A stretch of DNA of 64,000 nucleotides, taken from the NCBI GenBank assembly GCA_963739375.1, contig CAVUAF010000023.1, positions 1-64,000 on the forward strand, given 5' to 3'. Below, piece by piece: positions 46,261 to 55,463 of this stretch. The first letter of the stretch is position 1; every line of letters begins with the position of its first letter. This DNA comes from CAVUAF01 sp963739375 (GTDB taxonomy: Bacteria > Acidobacteriota > Terriglobia > Terriglobales > Acidobacteriaceae). Position numbers and translations under genes: made by a program. The notes under the pieces were generated by a model. That model was not told the origin of the DNA. It did no database searches and saw only the letters and a list, made by a program, of their open reading frames with translations.

Positions 46261-47178
46261 TTGCCGGTCCAACCCGTTCTCCTGGTCCACGGTGGGGCGT
46301 GGGCGATTCCCGACGATATGGTCGCAGCGCACCTCAACGGGGTGCGCCATGCGCTGGCTGCCGGCTGGGCGGCGCTGGCGCGCGGCGGCTCGGCGCTCGA
46401 CGCCGTCGAAGAAGCGGTGGTGGTCATGGAAGAGGACGAGGCCTTCGACGCCGGGCGCGGCAGCTTCCTGAATGCCGACGGCCACGTGCAACTCGACGCG
46501 CTGCTGATGTGCGGCGCCACCCTGCGCTGCGGCGGCGTGGGCTGCGTGGAGCGCATTCGCAACCCCATCCGCGCCGCCCGCCGGGTGCTGGAAGACAGCC
46601 CGCACGTCTACCTGGTGCACGCCGGCGCCGAGCGCTTCGCCGCCGCCCACGGCATTCCGCTCATCGACAACTCCGAGCTGGTGATTCCGCGCGAGGTGGA
46701 GCGCCTGCGCCGGGTGCAGCAGGAGCCGCCGCGCAATCCGGAGACGCTGTTCGCCGAGTCGCATGACACGGTGGGAGCGGTCGCGTTCGATACCCGCGGA
46801 CACCTCGCCGCCGCCACCTCCACCGGCGGCACCCTCAACAAGACCCCCGGCCGCGTGGGCGATTCCTCGCTCATCGGCTGCGGCTGCTATGCCAACGAGG
46901 TGGCCGCCGTCTCCACCACCGGGTGGGGCGAGCCCATGATGAAGCTGGTGCTGGGCAAGTGGGCGGTGGACCGCGTCGGCCAGGGGCACCTGCCGGAAGG
47001 GGTCGCCGGAGAGGCCATGCGCTACCTCAAGCGCAAGCTCGATGGGCACGGGGGCATCATTCTCCTCGACCACCAGGGCCGCCTGGGCTTCGCCCACAAC
47101 ACCCCGCGCATGGCGCTGGGCTGGAAAAACGCGGCGCGGGAGTTCACCAGCATTGCGCTGCCTCCTCCCTCCGATTAG
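46261..47178 (+). CDS. Isoaspartyl peptidase / plant-type L-asparaginase (Ntn hydrolase)
   Basis: 305 residues from TTG 46,261 (MPVQPVLLVHGGAWAIPDD), behind GGAG; an in-frame GTG at 46,219 would add 14 residues. The precursor self-cleaves before the nucleophile Thr in ESHDTVGAVAFDTRGHLAAA, giving alpha and beta chains. Also visible are RGSFLNADGHVQLDALLM, the substrate Arg/Asp box TPGRVGDSSLIGCGCYANE and TGWGE. It degrades isoaspartyl dipeptides and asparagine. There is no signal peptide. Confidence 0.9.
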   Translation: MPVQPVLLVHGGAWAIPDDMVAAHLNGVRHALAAGWAALARGGSALDAVEEAVVVMEEDEAFDAGRGSFLNADGHVQLDALLMCGATLRCGGVGCVERIRNPIRAARRVLEDSPHVYLVHAGAERFAAAHGIPLIDNSELVIPREVERLRRVQQEPPRNPETLFAESHDTVGAVAFDTRGHLAAATSTGGTLNKTPGRVGDSSLIGCGCYANEVAAVSTTGWGEPMMKLVLGKWAVDRVGQGHLPEGVAGEAMRYLKRKLDGHGGIILLDHQGRLGFAHNTPRMALGWKNAAREFTSIALPPPSD

Positions 47179-47276
47179 CGCGCCGTCCCGCCGGCCGCGC
47201 CAGCTCATGACCCAAGGAATCAATTGTTTGGCTTGCCTTCACCGGTCGCGTGATGTAAAACCCGGAATCTGCCCTA

Positions 47277-47396
47277 ATTCTTATTCGCTATTCGTTATTG
47301 GTTATTGAAGGAACGCTGGCGCGTGCGATTTGGAACTCGTGGCCGCGGCCTGGAAAGACCGGTCAATCACCAATAACGAATAACCAATAGCCAATC
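47277..47396. repeat. Inverted pair of ATTCGTTATTGGTTATTG words upstream of the TonB receptor gene
   Basis: 47,277-47,310 (TTATTCGCTATTCGTTATTG) and 47,365-47,396 (reverse-complement vocabulary CAATAACGAATAACCAATAG) are imperfect inverted copies 55 bases apart, just before the receptor ATG. Confidence 0.75.
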
Positions 47397-47413
47397 CCCA
47401 CAGGTGGAGACTC

Positions 47414-50400
47414 ATGAAGCGAATGTTCGGCGGGACCCTGCTGCTGCTGGTGGTATTCAGTGCCGTGATGGCGGCGGCGCAATCGGCTTCGACGGGCGCG
47501 CAACTCAGCGGCGCCATCCTGGACCCCAAAGGCGCGGTGGTCAGCGGGGCCAGCGTCACCCTGCGGTCTGATGCCACCGGCCTGGAGCAGGCCACCGCGA
47601 GCGACAGCAGTGGGCAGTATCGCTTCGTGCTGGTGCCGGCCGGCCAGTACACGCTGCTGGTGAACGCCTCCGGCTTCGCCAAGCTGACCTACACCGGGAT
47701 CACCCTGACCGTCGGCCAGGCGGCCAACCTGCCGATCAACTTGCAGGTGGCGACGGCCCGGGAAGAACTGACCGTCACCGGCGACGCCGAGCTGGTGGAG
47801 ACGCAGCGCACCTCCATCGCCACCACCGTCGATCAGCGGCGCATTGACAATCTCCCCATCAACGGCCGCAACTACGTCCAGTTCACCCTGACCAACTCGC
47901 AGACGCAGCGCGACGCGGCGCCCTCCATCGGCGCCGCTCCAACCTCCGGCCTGAACATCGGGGGGCAGCGGGCGCGCGGCAACCTGGTCAACGTGGACGG
48001 CGAGGACGCGGTCGATAACTCGACCAACGGCATCCGCTCCACCGTGTCGCAGGAGGCGGTGCAGGAGTTCCAGCTCATCACCAGCGGGTACGCCGCGGAA
48101 TACGGCCGCGCCTCCGGCGGCGTGGTCAACATCATCACCCGCTCCGGGACCAACGCCTTTCACGGCACCGCCTTCGGCTACCTGCGCAATCGCAACCTGC
48201 AGGCGGCGAACGCGTTTTCGACGGTCCAAGATCCGGCTTACACGCGCGTGCAGAGCGGCGTCACCCTCGGCGGCCCGATCAAGAAAGACAAGACTTTCTA
48301 CTTCTTCTCTTTTGAGACGAACCGGCGGCATGAGACCGGCTTCAGCAGCGTCGGCGCCAACAACTTCGGATTCGTGCCGCTGACCCTGCCGGCCTCTCCT
48401 GCTGTCGGTTTTCCCGGCGGCACGATTCAAGTGACCCCGGCGCAGGCGCAGTTCATCGGGGCCAACGCCGCGGTGCTGGGCAACCCCGCCAATCCCCTGT
48501 TCCCGCTGCTGTTCAACTACATTTTCCTGGCCGGCGCCTCCTCCAGCGTGGCCACCACGCGGGTACAACCGGCCTCGTTCGGCGGGCGCGCGGGATTCGC
48601 CACCACCTGCACCCCGACCACGCCCGTGTGCGCCCCGTTGCCGGCGTCGTATGTCGGCCTGAACACGGCGCGCGGCAACTTCCCCGTCTTCGAGGGCACC
48701 AGCATCTATTCGCTGCGCCTCGACCACCGGGTCAACAACGCCCACCAGTTCCTGCTGCGCGCCAGCGTCAGCCCCAGCACCGTGACCGGCATCCAGGTGA
48801 ACGCGCAGGGCCCGGCGGAGAACTTCGGGCAGAACGCCTACTCCCGCACCTCGCAGCAGTCTTTCCGCGACGCCGGCTTCACCGCCCAGCACATCTGGTC
48901 GATCAGCCCCACCAAGGTGAACGAGTTCCGCTTCCAGTTCGTGCGCCGCGGCCTGCTCTACAACTTCTCATCCGACCCGAATGGCGGCAACGTCGGGGTC
49001 AACATTCCCGGCTTCGCCTTCATCGGGCGCGAGCCGTTCAGCTACGTGCGCCGCACCGAGAAGCGCTTCCAGGTCACCGACAACTTCTCGCTGAACAGCG
49101 GCCCGCACAATGTCAAGCTCGGCTTCGACTACAACCACCTGCCGCTCTCCGCCGACTTCACCGTGAACTTCGGCGGCGTCTACAACTTCGGCGAAATCAG
49201 CCCCACCTCGCTGGGCCTGCCGGCCACGGTGGGGACGCAGACGATTCCCAACTTCAGCGGCGTGCAGGCTTACGGCCTGGGCATCCCGCAAACCATGGTG
49301 CAGGGCGTGGGCAACCCGCATGATGCCTTCAAGAACAAGACGCTGGGCCTCTTCATCCAGGATTCCTGGCACATCGTCTCCAACCTCACCATGAACTACG
49401 GCATCCGCTACGACATCGAGTTCACCCCCACCTTCAAGGCTTCGACGCCGCTGGCGCAAGCCGCCTTCGACGCCATGGGGGTGACCCAGGGCATTCCGGT
49501 GGACGCCAACAACTTCGCCCCGCGCGTGGGCTTCGCCTGGGACCCGTTCAAGAACGGTAAGACCGCGGTGCGCGCCAGCTACGGCATCTTCTATGACCAC
49601 CCGCTGCTGGCCCTGGCCTTCGACTCCGACGTGGCCGACATGACGCAGGCGCCGCAGATCCTGCTCTTCGGCGGCGCGCCTGCCGCCTGCGCCGGCAACG
49701 GCATTTCCCAGATCAACGCCACCAACACTTTCCAGGGGCTGCTGACCTGCCTGCCGGCGAACTTCGGCTATCTCCCCAACCAGCAGCGCTTCGACGCCAG
49801 CCTGCAGAATTCCGTCTGGGTGAACCAGAATTACCTGACTGCCGGGGTGCCGTTGGGGGTGCTCCCCTTCGGCTTCCCCACCGCCAAGAACTTCGAGTAC
49901 GCCTACTCGAACCAGGGGAGCTTCGGCATCGAGCAGAACCTCGGGCACGACCTGGCGTTGGGCGTGACCTACAACTTCAACGGCGGGCGCCACCTCAACC
50001 GCCCCATCAACGCCAACTACACCCGCGGCGACCTGCTGGTGAGCAACTGGCGGGCGGCGGTGGCCGCCGGGGCGGTGCCGGCCTCGACCCTGCCCATCCA
50101 GGTCTCGCAAGACACGCGGCCGGCGGCGGGCGGTGCGCCCTGCGGGACCGGACCGGCGGGCAATTGGGTGTCGGCGCCAGCGATGAACTTCTTCCGTCCC
50201 TCCGGGTTCAACCCCACGCTGGTGCCGCTGATGCCGGCGGCGTGCCTGGCGATGATGAACCAGATCGCCACCCAGAATAATCTCGGGGTCGGGGTGCCGG
50301 TGCCCTTCAGCAGCATCGACGCCAACTACTCCAACGGCAGCTCGGTGTATCACGGCCTGACTGCCAACCTGCGCAAGCGCTTCAACGGCCACTACGAGTT

Positions 50401-51052
50401 CCTGGCGTCGTATACCTGGTCGCACAGCATCGACGATTCCACCGACCTGCAGTCGCCGCTGGAGCCGCAGGACAGCCAGCATCCCAACCTGGAGCGCTCC
50501 AACTCCCTCTTCGACCAGCGCCACCGCTTCGTCTTCAGCGGCGTCTACCAGTCGGGAAAGGTGGCGGGGGGGAACGGCGTGGCCGGCCACTTGTTCAGCG
50601 ACTGGACCATCGCGCCCATCATCGAAGCCGCTTCCGGGCGGCCGTTCGCCATCCTGACCGGCGGTGATCGCAATTTCGATTTCGGCCCCAACACCGATCG
50701 TCCGCTCATTGTGCCCTCGGGCACGGCGGTCAACTCCTGCGGCGACGCCGCAGTCGCCTCCAAGTATTCGCCCACGGGCTTCCTGCAGCCGCCGTGCTGG
50801 ATTAACGGCACCCTCACCGGGAACCTGGGGCGGAATGCCGGCCTCAAGCCCGGGACGCTGTTTACCGACATCCGCATCGCCCGCCGCCTGCATTTCGGGG
50901 ACCGCATCAACCTCGACGGCATGCTCGACGTCTTCAACTTCATCAACCGCTTCAACGTCGCCGACGTCAACATCCTCTACACCCAGGCCGGCACCCCCAC
51001 CTCCGCCTACGATCCGCGGCAGTTGCAGGTGGCAGTGAAGCTGACCTGGTAG
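47414..51052 (+). CDS. Oar-like TonB-dependent receptor with N-terminal carboxypeptidase-regulatory domain
   Basis: 1,212 residues, in the outer membrane. Signal peptide MKRMFGGTLLLLVVFSAVMAAAQ; a carboxypeptidase-regulatory-like (Ig-like) domain at about 28-115 (QLSGAILDPKGAVVSGASVT); a plug domain with VDQRRIDNLPINGRNYVQFT and GYAAEYGRASGGVVNIITRS; and a large beta barrel (YEFLASYTWSHSIDDSTDLQ, FDQRHRFVFSGVYQ) ending in LQVAVKLTW. This Oar-like class is greatly expanded in Acidobacteriota and is thought to import oligosaccharides or peptides. No classical TonB box is obvious. The substrate cannot be inferred from the neighbours. Confidence 0.93.
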   Translation: MKRMFGGTLLLLVVFSAVMAAAQSASTGAQLSGAILDPKGAVVSGASVTLRSDATGLEQATASDSSGQYRFVLVPAGQYTLLVNASGFAKLTYTGITLTVGQAANLPINLQVATAREELTVTGDAELVETQRTSIATTVDQRRIDNLPINGRNYVQFTLTNSQTQRDAAPSIGAAPTSGLNIGGQRARGNLVNVDGEDAVDNSTNGIRSTVSQEAVQEFQLITSGYAAEYGRASGGVVNIITRSGTNAFHGTAFGYLRNRNLQAANAFSTVQDPAYTRVQSGVTLGGPIKKDKTFYFFSFETNRRHETGFSSVGANNFGFVPLTLPASPAVGFPGGTIQVTPAQAQFIGANAAVLGNPANPLFPLLFNYIFLAGASSSVATTRVQPASFGGRAGFATTCTPTTPVCAPLPASYVGLNTARGNFPVFEGTSIYSLRLDHRVNNAHQFLLRASVSPSTVTGIQVNAQGPAENFGQNAYSRTSQQSFRDAGFTAQHIWSISPTKVNEFRFQFVRRGLLYNFSSDPNGGNVGVNIPGFAFIGREPFSYVRRTEKRFQVTDNFSLNSGPHNVKLGFDYNHLPLSADFTVNFGGVYNFGEISPTSLGLPATVGTQTIPNFSGVQAYGLGIPQTMVQGVGNPHDAFKNKTLGLFIQDSWHIVSNLTMNYGIRYDIEFTPTFKASTPLAQAAFDAMGVTQGIPVDANNFAPRVGFAWDPFKNGKTAVRASYGIFYDHPLLALAFDSDVADMTQAPQILLFGGAPAACAGNGISQINATNTFQGLLTCLPANFGYLPNQQRFDASLQNSVWVNQNYLTAGVPLGVLPFGFPTAKNFEYAYSNQGSFGIEQNLGHDLALGVTYNFNGGRHLNRPINANYTRGDLLVSNWRAAVAAGAVPASTLPIQVSQDTRPAAGGAPCGTGPAGNWVSAPAMNFFRPSGFNPTLVPLMPAACLAMMNQIATQNNLGVGVPVPFSSIDANYSNGSSVYHGLTANLRKRFNGHYEFLASYTWSHSIDDSTDLQSPLEPQDSQHPNLERSNSLFDQRHRFVFSGVYQSGKVAGGNGVAGHLFSDWTIAPIIEAASGRPFAILTGGDRNFDFGPNTDRPLIVPSGTAVNSCGDAAVASKYSPTGFLQPPCWINGTLTGNLGRNAGLKPGTLFTDIRIARRLHFGDRINLDGMLDVFNFINRFNVADVNILYTQAGTPTSAYDPRQLQVAVKLTW

Positions 51053-51075
51053 CGCTGCCCGCGAAGCCCTGCGGG

Positions 51076-51102
51076 AGCCCGGCCGACGGCGGCCGGGCTT
51101 TT
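51076..51102 (+). terminator. Terminator after the TonB receptor gene
   Basis: AGCCCGGCC / GGCCGGGCT stem then TTTTGG; same palindrome family as the frr and tsf terminators. Confidence 0.8.
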
Positions 51103-51342
51103 GGTTGCGCGGTAGCTGGCTCGGCGGACCTCTGCTCATGAATGAGCTGTTTTGCACAGTACGGCCAGAGCAAATGAGCGAATCTACTGATGTGCTGATC
51201 TCGCGGCTAGCGGGCTGGGCGACAGCCGTTGATCGGGGCGCGGTGTTGTTTGTTCTTCTCTGCTTTGGCGGGTATCGGCTGGGGCCACGATGCGGCGAGA
51301 AAGGCGGCGTATCTGGACCCGAGGGTGGTGGTGCGGTTTGAA
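51103..51342. other. Intergenic, nothing recognised
   Basis: 240 bases with short unsupported frames only; less GC-rich than flanking genes. Confidence 0.4.
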
Positions 51343-51549
51343 TTATCCAGAGATTGTGTTCTTGGCTCTTGGGTGACCGGCGCAAACATGCAATGCAAAC
51401 TCCTGGTCGCGCTGCAACTCGAAGTTGCGCATCATTTCATCGAAAGATGCGCCGATGGGCGGACCAGAAGGCTTGAACCGCCAGCCACATTCGGAGCAAC
51501 CAAAACCCCGAAAACGCTCTCGTTCAATCCACACCAGTTTCCGACTCAT
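51343..51549 (-). CDS. Small C..C/H..C protein (probable zinc-binding)
   Basis: 68 residues from ATG 51,549: MSRKLVWIERERFRGFGCSE, then CGWRFKP, and a final FALHVCAGHPR. The pattern C-S-E-C-G-W ... H-V-C-(x)2-H is a plausible single zinc site. I take it as real because the motif residues are spaced as a complete finger and the frame lacks the Arg/Ala/Pro-rich look of shadow frames. The extension to 51,657 is not supported. Function unknown. Confidence 0.6.
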   Translation of the reverse strand: MSRKLVWIERERFRGFGCSECGWRFKPSGPPIGASFDEMMRNFELQRDQEFALHVCAGHPRAKNTISG

Positions 51550-51853
51550 GGCCGCCTGGGTCGCTGCGCCCCACCAGAAACCTCTGGGCACAGCGGAAGA
51601 TGCGTACGACCCACAGGCGAGTTTTACATGTGCCAATTTGGATGGTCTGTCGGGCATCCTACATACGGGGAAGATTTTTTGTTGGTGCGAAGGCCCGAGT
51701 TCGGGGCCTCGTTTGCAGTAAGGGGAAGGGCGCAGGCTGTTGGTCTCACGTTGCGTGCGTCGCGCTGCTTGCGCGCAGCAGCGGCAGAGTCTGTTTCCCG
51801 GATCGGGGAGGGTTTTCGGCGGTGATCCCAGTCGCTTAACTTAAGGAGCATTT
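51550..51853. other. Upstream region of the Crp/Fnr gene, nothing recognised
   Basis: No gene with coding character; ends in TTAAGGAGCATTT, the ribosome site for the GTG at 51,854. Confidence 0.4.
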
Positions 51854-52603
51854 GTGGAAAACAAAGGCCTGCAAGTCGTACAGTCTGGCGAGCGGACGAC
51901 TACCGAAGGGAAACCAGTCAGCAACATAATACTTCTATCGGCCTCCGATAGCGACTACGACTCAATCCGTCCTCATCTCGAATACGTCAGCCTGCCAAAC
52001 CATTTAGTCCTTCACGAGGGGGGTGGAAAGATAGAATTTGCACATTTCCCGAATCGAGGTTTGGTTTCTTTGGTTGTCGTAATGAAAGATGGCAAGACGG
52101 CCGAAGCCGGCATCGTTGGCAAAGAGGGCTTTACCGGAATACCGGCGGCGGTTGGCCTGAGCAGGAGCCCGCTGCAAGCGGTGGTACAAGTGACGGGGGA
52201 TGGCTTTCGGGTAGAGGTCGGAGCTTTACAAGAGACTCTGGAATCCACTCCACACCTTCACTTGATGTTGAGCCGCTATGCGATAGTTCAGGGAATGCAG
52301 GTGGCACAAACCGCCGCGTGTAATCGGCTGCACGATATTAAGCAGCGCCTGGCGCGGTGGTTGCTCATGACCCAGGATAGAGTGGATTTAGAGTCGCTGC
52401 CCATCACCCATGATTTTCTCGCCACGATGCTAGGGACAGATAGACCTAGCGTGAGCTCGGCAGCTGGTATTCTGCAGAGGGAGCAGCTCATCAAGTACAC
52501 CCGCGGCGCAGTGAGGATTCTGAACCGCAAGAAACTTGAAGACTACGCCTGTGAGTGCTACGGGATTACCCAACAGTACAATGGCGCGCTGGGCTTGAAA
52601 TAA
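51854..52603 (+). CDS. Crp/Fnr family transcriptional regulator
   Basis: 249 residues from GTG 51,854, with AAGGAG 5 bases upstream. A cyclic-nucleotide-binding-like beta roll at about 30-150 (VSLPNHLVLHEGGGKIEFAH, EAGIVGKEGFTGIPAAVGLS), a dimer helix, and a Crp winged helix (LPITHDFLATMLGTDRPSVS, AAGILQREQLIKYTRG). The canonical cAMP phosphate-binding R-S-A-T segment is absent, so a ligand other than cAMP is likely. There are no FNR-type N-terminal cysteines. GC and codon use are lower than in neighbours, hinting at acquisition. Confidence 0.9.
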   Translation: MENKGLQVVQSGERTTTEGKPVSNIILLSASDSDYDSIRPHLEYVSLPNHLVLHEGGGKIEFAHFPNRGLVSLVVVMKDGKTAEAGIVGKEGFTGIPAAVGLSRSPLQAVVQVTGDGFRVEVGALQETLESTPHLHLMLSRYAIVQGMQVAQTAACNRLHDIKQRLARWLLMTQDRVDLESLPITHDFLATMLGTDRPSVSSAAGILQREQLIKYTRGAVRILNRKKLEDYACECYGITQQYNGALGLK

Positions 52604-52817
52604 GTCCGCGGGTGAAGACGCGCCCGGTTTTTATGGCCACGGACTCGTCCTTCACGTGCCCCCGCAGCACCTTCCGGTTGTCGCCGCAGAACTCGTCCAG
52701 GTGGCACGGGCGCCCGGGTCCGCGGCGGGCGCATCGGTCTTGGGTGGCGCCAGCGGGCCGTCCCATGGGCCCTGGCCGGGCGTAACCGCGGCGGCACGGG
52801 GTAAGCCGTTTGTGCGG

Positions 52818-52847
52818 TTGACCCGTCCAAGCCAGCGATAGTAGATT
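52818..52847 (+). promoter_or_regulatory. Likely promoter of the mltD-like gene
   Basis: TTGACC (52,818-52,823), 18 bases, TAGATT (52,842-52,847), 26 bases before the ATG at 52,874. Confidence 0.5.
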
Positions 52848-52873
52848 CCGCCCAGCCCCCGCTGGCATCGCCT

Positions 52874-54778
52874 ATGACGATTCAGAAGCGCATTTTCCGC
52901 CTGGCCCTGGGCGTTGTCCTGCTGCTCCTCCTGGCCTCCTGCGAGACCACGGAGAAGAAGCGGGCCACGGTGGCGCCGCCGCCCCAGGCCACGGCGCCGA
53001 CCCTGGCGGCTCCCGCGCCGCCGCCGCAGGCGCCCGCGCCGCGGTTAGAAGAGAAGCCCGCGCCCCCGGTGGACCCGGTCGAGGAGCTGCTGAAGAACGT
53101 CGCCGCCGACTACCAGGCGGGCCGCGCCGCTTACAACGCCGGCCACCTGGAAGCCGCCAAGGAGGCCTTCGACCGCGCCTTCAACCGCATGCTGGCGGCG
53201 CCGGAGCGCATCCACGCCGACGAGCGCCTGGAGCGCGCCTTTGACAAGCTGGTCGAGGATGTCCACAGTCTCGAGCTGCTGGCGCTGAAAGAAGGCGACG
53301 GCTTCACCGAGCAGCGCTCCACGCCGGCCCCGATCGACGAGGCCAACGACATCACCTTCCCCGTCGATCCGCGGGTGAAAGCGAAGGCGGAAGCGGAGAT
53401 CAAGGAGACGCACTCCGACCTGCCGCTGGTGCTGAACGACGAGGTGGCCGGCTACCTCAACTACTATTCGACGCGCGGCAAAGGCACGGTGGAGCGCGCC
53501 CTGGTGCGCGCGGGGCGGTATCGCGACATGATCCTGCGCACCCTCAAGGAAGAGGGCGTGCCGCAGGACCTGATCTACCTGGCCGAAGCCGAGTCCGGCT
53601 TCCAGCCGCTGGCGCTGTCGCGCGCCGGCGCCCGCGGCATGTGGCAGTTCATCGCCGGGCGCGCCAACGCTTACGGGCTGCGCAAGGACTGGTGGGTGGA
53701 CGAGCGCCAGGACCCGGAAAAATCCACCCGCGCCGCCGCCAAGCACCTGAAGGACCTCTACACCCAGTTCGGCGACTGGTACCTGGCGCTGGCCGCGTAT
53801 AACTCCGGCCCGGGCACGGTGCAGAGCGCGGTGGAGCGCACCGGCTACGCCGACTTCTGGGAGCTGTACCGCCGCCGCGTGCTGCCCAACGAGACCAAGA
53901 ACTACGTCCCCATCATTCTCGCTATCGCCATCATGGCGAAGAACCCGGCGCAGTATGGGCTCGACCAACTGGCGCTCGAGGCGCCGCCGGAGGTGGAGAT
54001 CGTCAACGTCAGCTACCCGGTGGACCTGCGGCTGGTGGCGGAGTGCATTGACCTCCCGGTCACCACGCTGCAGGACTTGAATCCCAGCCTGCTGCGCATG
54101 ACCACGCCGCGCGACGGCGGCTTCGACCTGCGGCTGCCGGCGGGCAGCAAGGAGAAATACGAGGCCGCGATCGCCGCCATCCCGGTGGAGATGCGGGTGT
54201 GGTGGCGCTATCACAAGGTGGAAGCGGGGGACACGCTGGCCAGCGTGGCCAAGAAATACAAGACCACGCCCAAGGCGATTGCCGAGATCAACAACCTGGA
54301 GGGCGACGAGCTGGCGCGCGACGCCAAGCTGGTCATTCCCGTCACCCCCGGACGCAAAGTGGACGAGCCCACCACGTACGCGCGCGCCGCGGTGCGCTAC
54401 AAAGTGCGCACCGGCGACACCGTGCTCTCCGTCGCCGATGAGTGGGGCGTGCCGCCGGAGATGGTGCGGAAATGGAACCGGCTGCAAGGGAACCAGCTGC
54501 GCCGCGGCCGCATCCTCATCATCCACCGCCCCGCCGATGAGCGGGCGCAGGTCTCGGGGGCCAAGAAGGGGGCCGCGAGAGCGCGGCGCAAGTCCAGCAG
54601 CAAGAGCAGCTTACAGGCATCCGCGGGGACCGGGCGCCGGGTCCACATCGTCCGCCCCGGGGACACCCTGAGCAGCATCGCCCGGTCCTACAAGACCACG
54701 GTGGCGCAGATTCAGCGGGACAACGCACACCTCAACGCCACCTTGAAACCGGGCGAGAAAGTGGTGATCCGGCACTGA
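52874..54778 (+). CDS. mltD: MltD-like lytic transglycosylase with three LysM domains, lipoprotein
   Basis: 634 residues. Signal peptide and lipobox LLLLLASC (Cys about 23), an Ala/Pro linker (25-65), a helical region (70-160), then a lytic transglycosylase domain (about 215-355): catalytic Glu in LIYLAEAESGFQPLALS, then GARGMWQFIAGRANAYG and LALAAYNSGPGTVQSAV. Three LysM domains follow: YHKVEAGDTLASVAKKYKTT, YKVRTGDTVLSVADEWGVP, and after a basic linker VHIVRPGDTLSSIARSYKTT to the end. It cleaves peptidoglycan from the outer-membrane side. It matches MltD in order and length, with one more LysM than in E. coli. Confidence 0.95.
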   Translation: MTIQKRIFRLALGVVLLLLLASCETTEKKRATVAPPPQATAPTLAAPAPPPQAPAPRLEEKPAPPVDPVEELLKNVAADYQAGRAAYNAGHLEAAKEAFDRAFNRMLAAPERIHADERLERAFDKLVEDVHSLELLALKEGDGFTEQRSTPAPIDEANDITFPVDPRVKAKAEAEIKETHSDLPLVLNDEVAGYLNYYSTRGKGTVERALVRAGRYRDMILRTLKEEGVPQDLIYLAEAESGFQPLALSRAGARGMWQFIAGRANAYGLRKDWWVDERQDPEKSTRAAAKHLKDLYTQFGDWYLALAAYNSGPGTVQSAVERTGYADFWELYRRRVLPNETKNYVPIILAIAIMAKNPAQYGLDQLALEAPPEVEIVNVSYPVDLRLVAECIDLPVTTLQDLNPSLLRMTTPRDGGFDLRLPAGSKEKYEAAIAAIPVEMRVWWRYHKVEAGDTLASVAKKYKTTPKAIAEINNLEGDELARDAKLVIPVTPGRKVDEPTTYARAAVRYKVRTGDTVLSVADEWGVPPEMVRKWNRLQGNQLRRGRILIIHRPADERAQVSGAKKGAARARRKSSSKSSLQASAGTGRRVHIVRPGDTLSSIARSYKTTVAQIQRDNAHLNATLKPGEKVVIRH

Positions 54779-54800
54779 TGGCGCGCGGCCAACTTGGCGC

Positions 54801-54826
54801 TTGACAAATCTTCGGCATGCTATAAT
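54801..54826 (+). promoter_or_regulatory. Promoter with extended -10 for the H1-like gene
   Basis: TTGACA (54,801-54,806) and TGCTATAAT (54,818-54,826): a perfect extended -10 with a short 14-base spacer, about 108 bases before the ATG. Confidence 0.65.
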
Positions 54827-54933
54827 CCGCGCCGGTTTTCGCGATTCTTCATCAGTCGCAGTAATGCCTGGACTGGTTATGGTTGCGGCGGGCGCACGGC
54901 CCGCGACCCGAATCCGCTTGCGAGGAGGCATAC

Positions 54934-55404
54934 ATGTTCGCTGACGACGAGACCCTCTACCTGCGCGACGACGACATGGACGAGTTCGGCGATGCCGGCG
55001 CGTACGGGGAAGACCTGGAAGAAGATTACGAGGAAGAGGAAGAAGAGGAAGAAGAAGCTGGTGGCGGCCCGGGGGCCGCACCGCAGGTGGGTGGCGCCGT
55101 CGAGACCTCCATAGGGGAAGGCGGTGGCGCGCCCGGTGGCGGCGAAGGTGGAGCGGCCGGTGGGGGTGGGGCGCCCGCGCCCCGCAAGCGCGCTCCGGCC
55201 AAGAAAGCGGCGAAGAAGAAGCCGCGTGCGAAGAAGGCGGCCAAGAAGCGCGTTGCCAAGAAGGCGAAAGCGAAGAAAGGTCGCGCCAAGAAAGCAGCGA
55301 AGAAACGCCCCGCCAAGAAGGGTGGGCGGAAGCCGGCCAAGAAAGCCAAGAAGGGCGGCCGGAAGCCGGCCAAGAAAGCCCGCAAGCGCGGACGTCGCCG
55401 TTAG
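54934..55404 (+). CDS. Histone H1-like bipolar Lys/Ala-rich protein
   Basis: 156 residues from ATG 54,934 (GAGGAGG 6 bases upstream). There are three zones: a strongly acidic N-terminus (residues 1-42, including a run of nine Glu), a Gly/Ala/Pro linker (43-88), and a very basic C-terminus of 65 residues made of KKAAKK, AKKGRAKK, KKGGRKPAKKA repeats. The tail matches bacterial H1-like and AlgP-type DNA-binding tails, so nucleoid compaction is likely. The acidic head is unusual and might mask or regulate the tail (inference). It has its own promoter and terminator. Confidence 0.82.
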   Translation: MFADDETLYLRDDDMDEFGDAGAYGEDLEEDYEEEEEEEEEAGGGPGAAPQVGGAVETSIGEGGGAPGGGEGGAAGGGGAPAPRKRAPAKKAAKKKPRAKKAAKKRVAKKAKAKKGRAKKAAKKRPAKKGGRKPAKKAKKGGRKPAKKARKRGRRR

Positions 55405-55422
55405 ACAACTCGTTCAGGAACC

Positions 55423-55451
55423 AGCCGCGGCTGCCAGGCCGCGGCTTTTTT
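55423..55451 (+). terminator. Terminator after the H1-like gene
   Basis: AGCCGCGG / CCGCGGCT perfect 8-base stem, loop CTGCCAGG, followed by TTTTTT. Confidence 0.9.
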
Positions 55452-55463
55452 GCGCCGAGTTGC

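Noticed and set aside
48968..51385. 805-residue open frame on the minus strand
   Set aside because: Antisense shadow of the TonB receptor gene; low-complexity Val/Gly/His/Arg composition.
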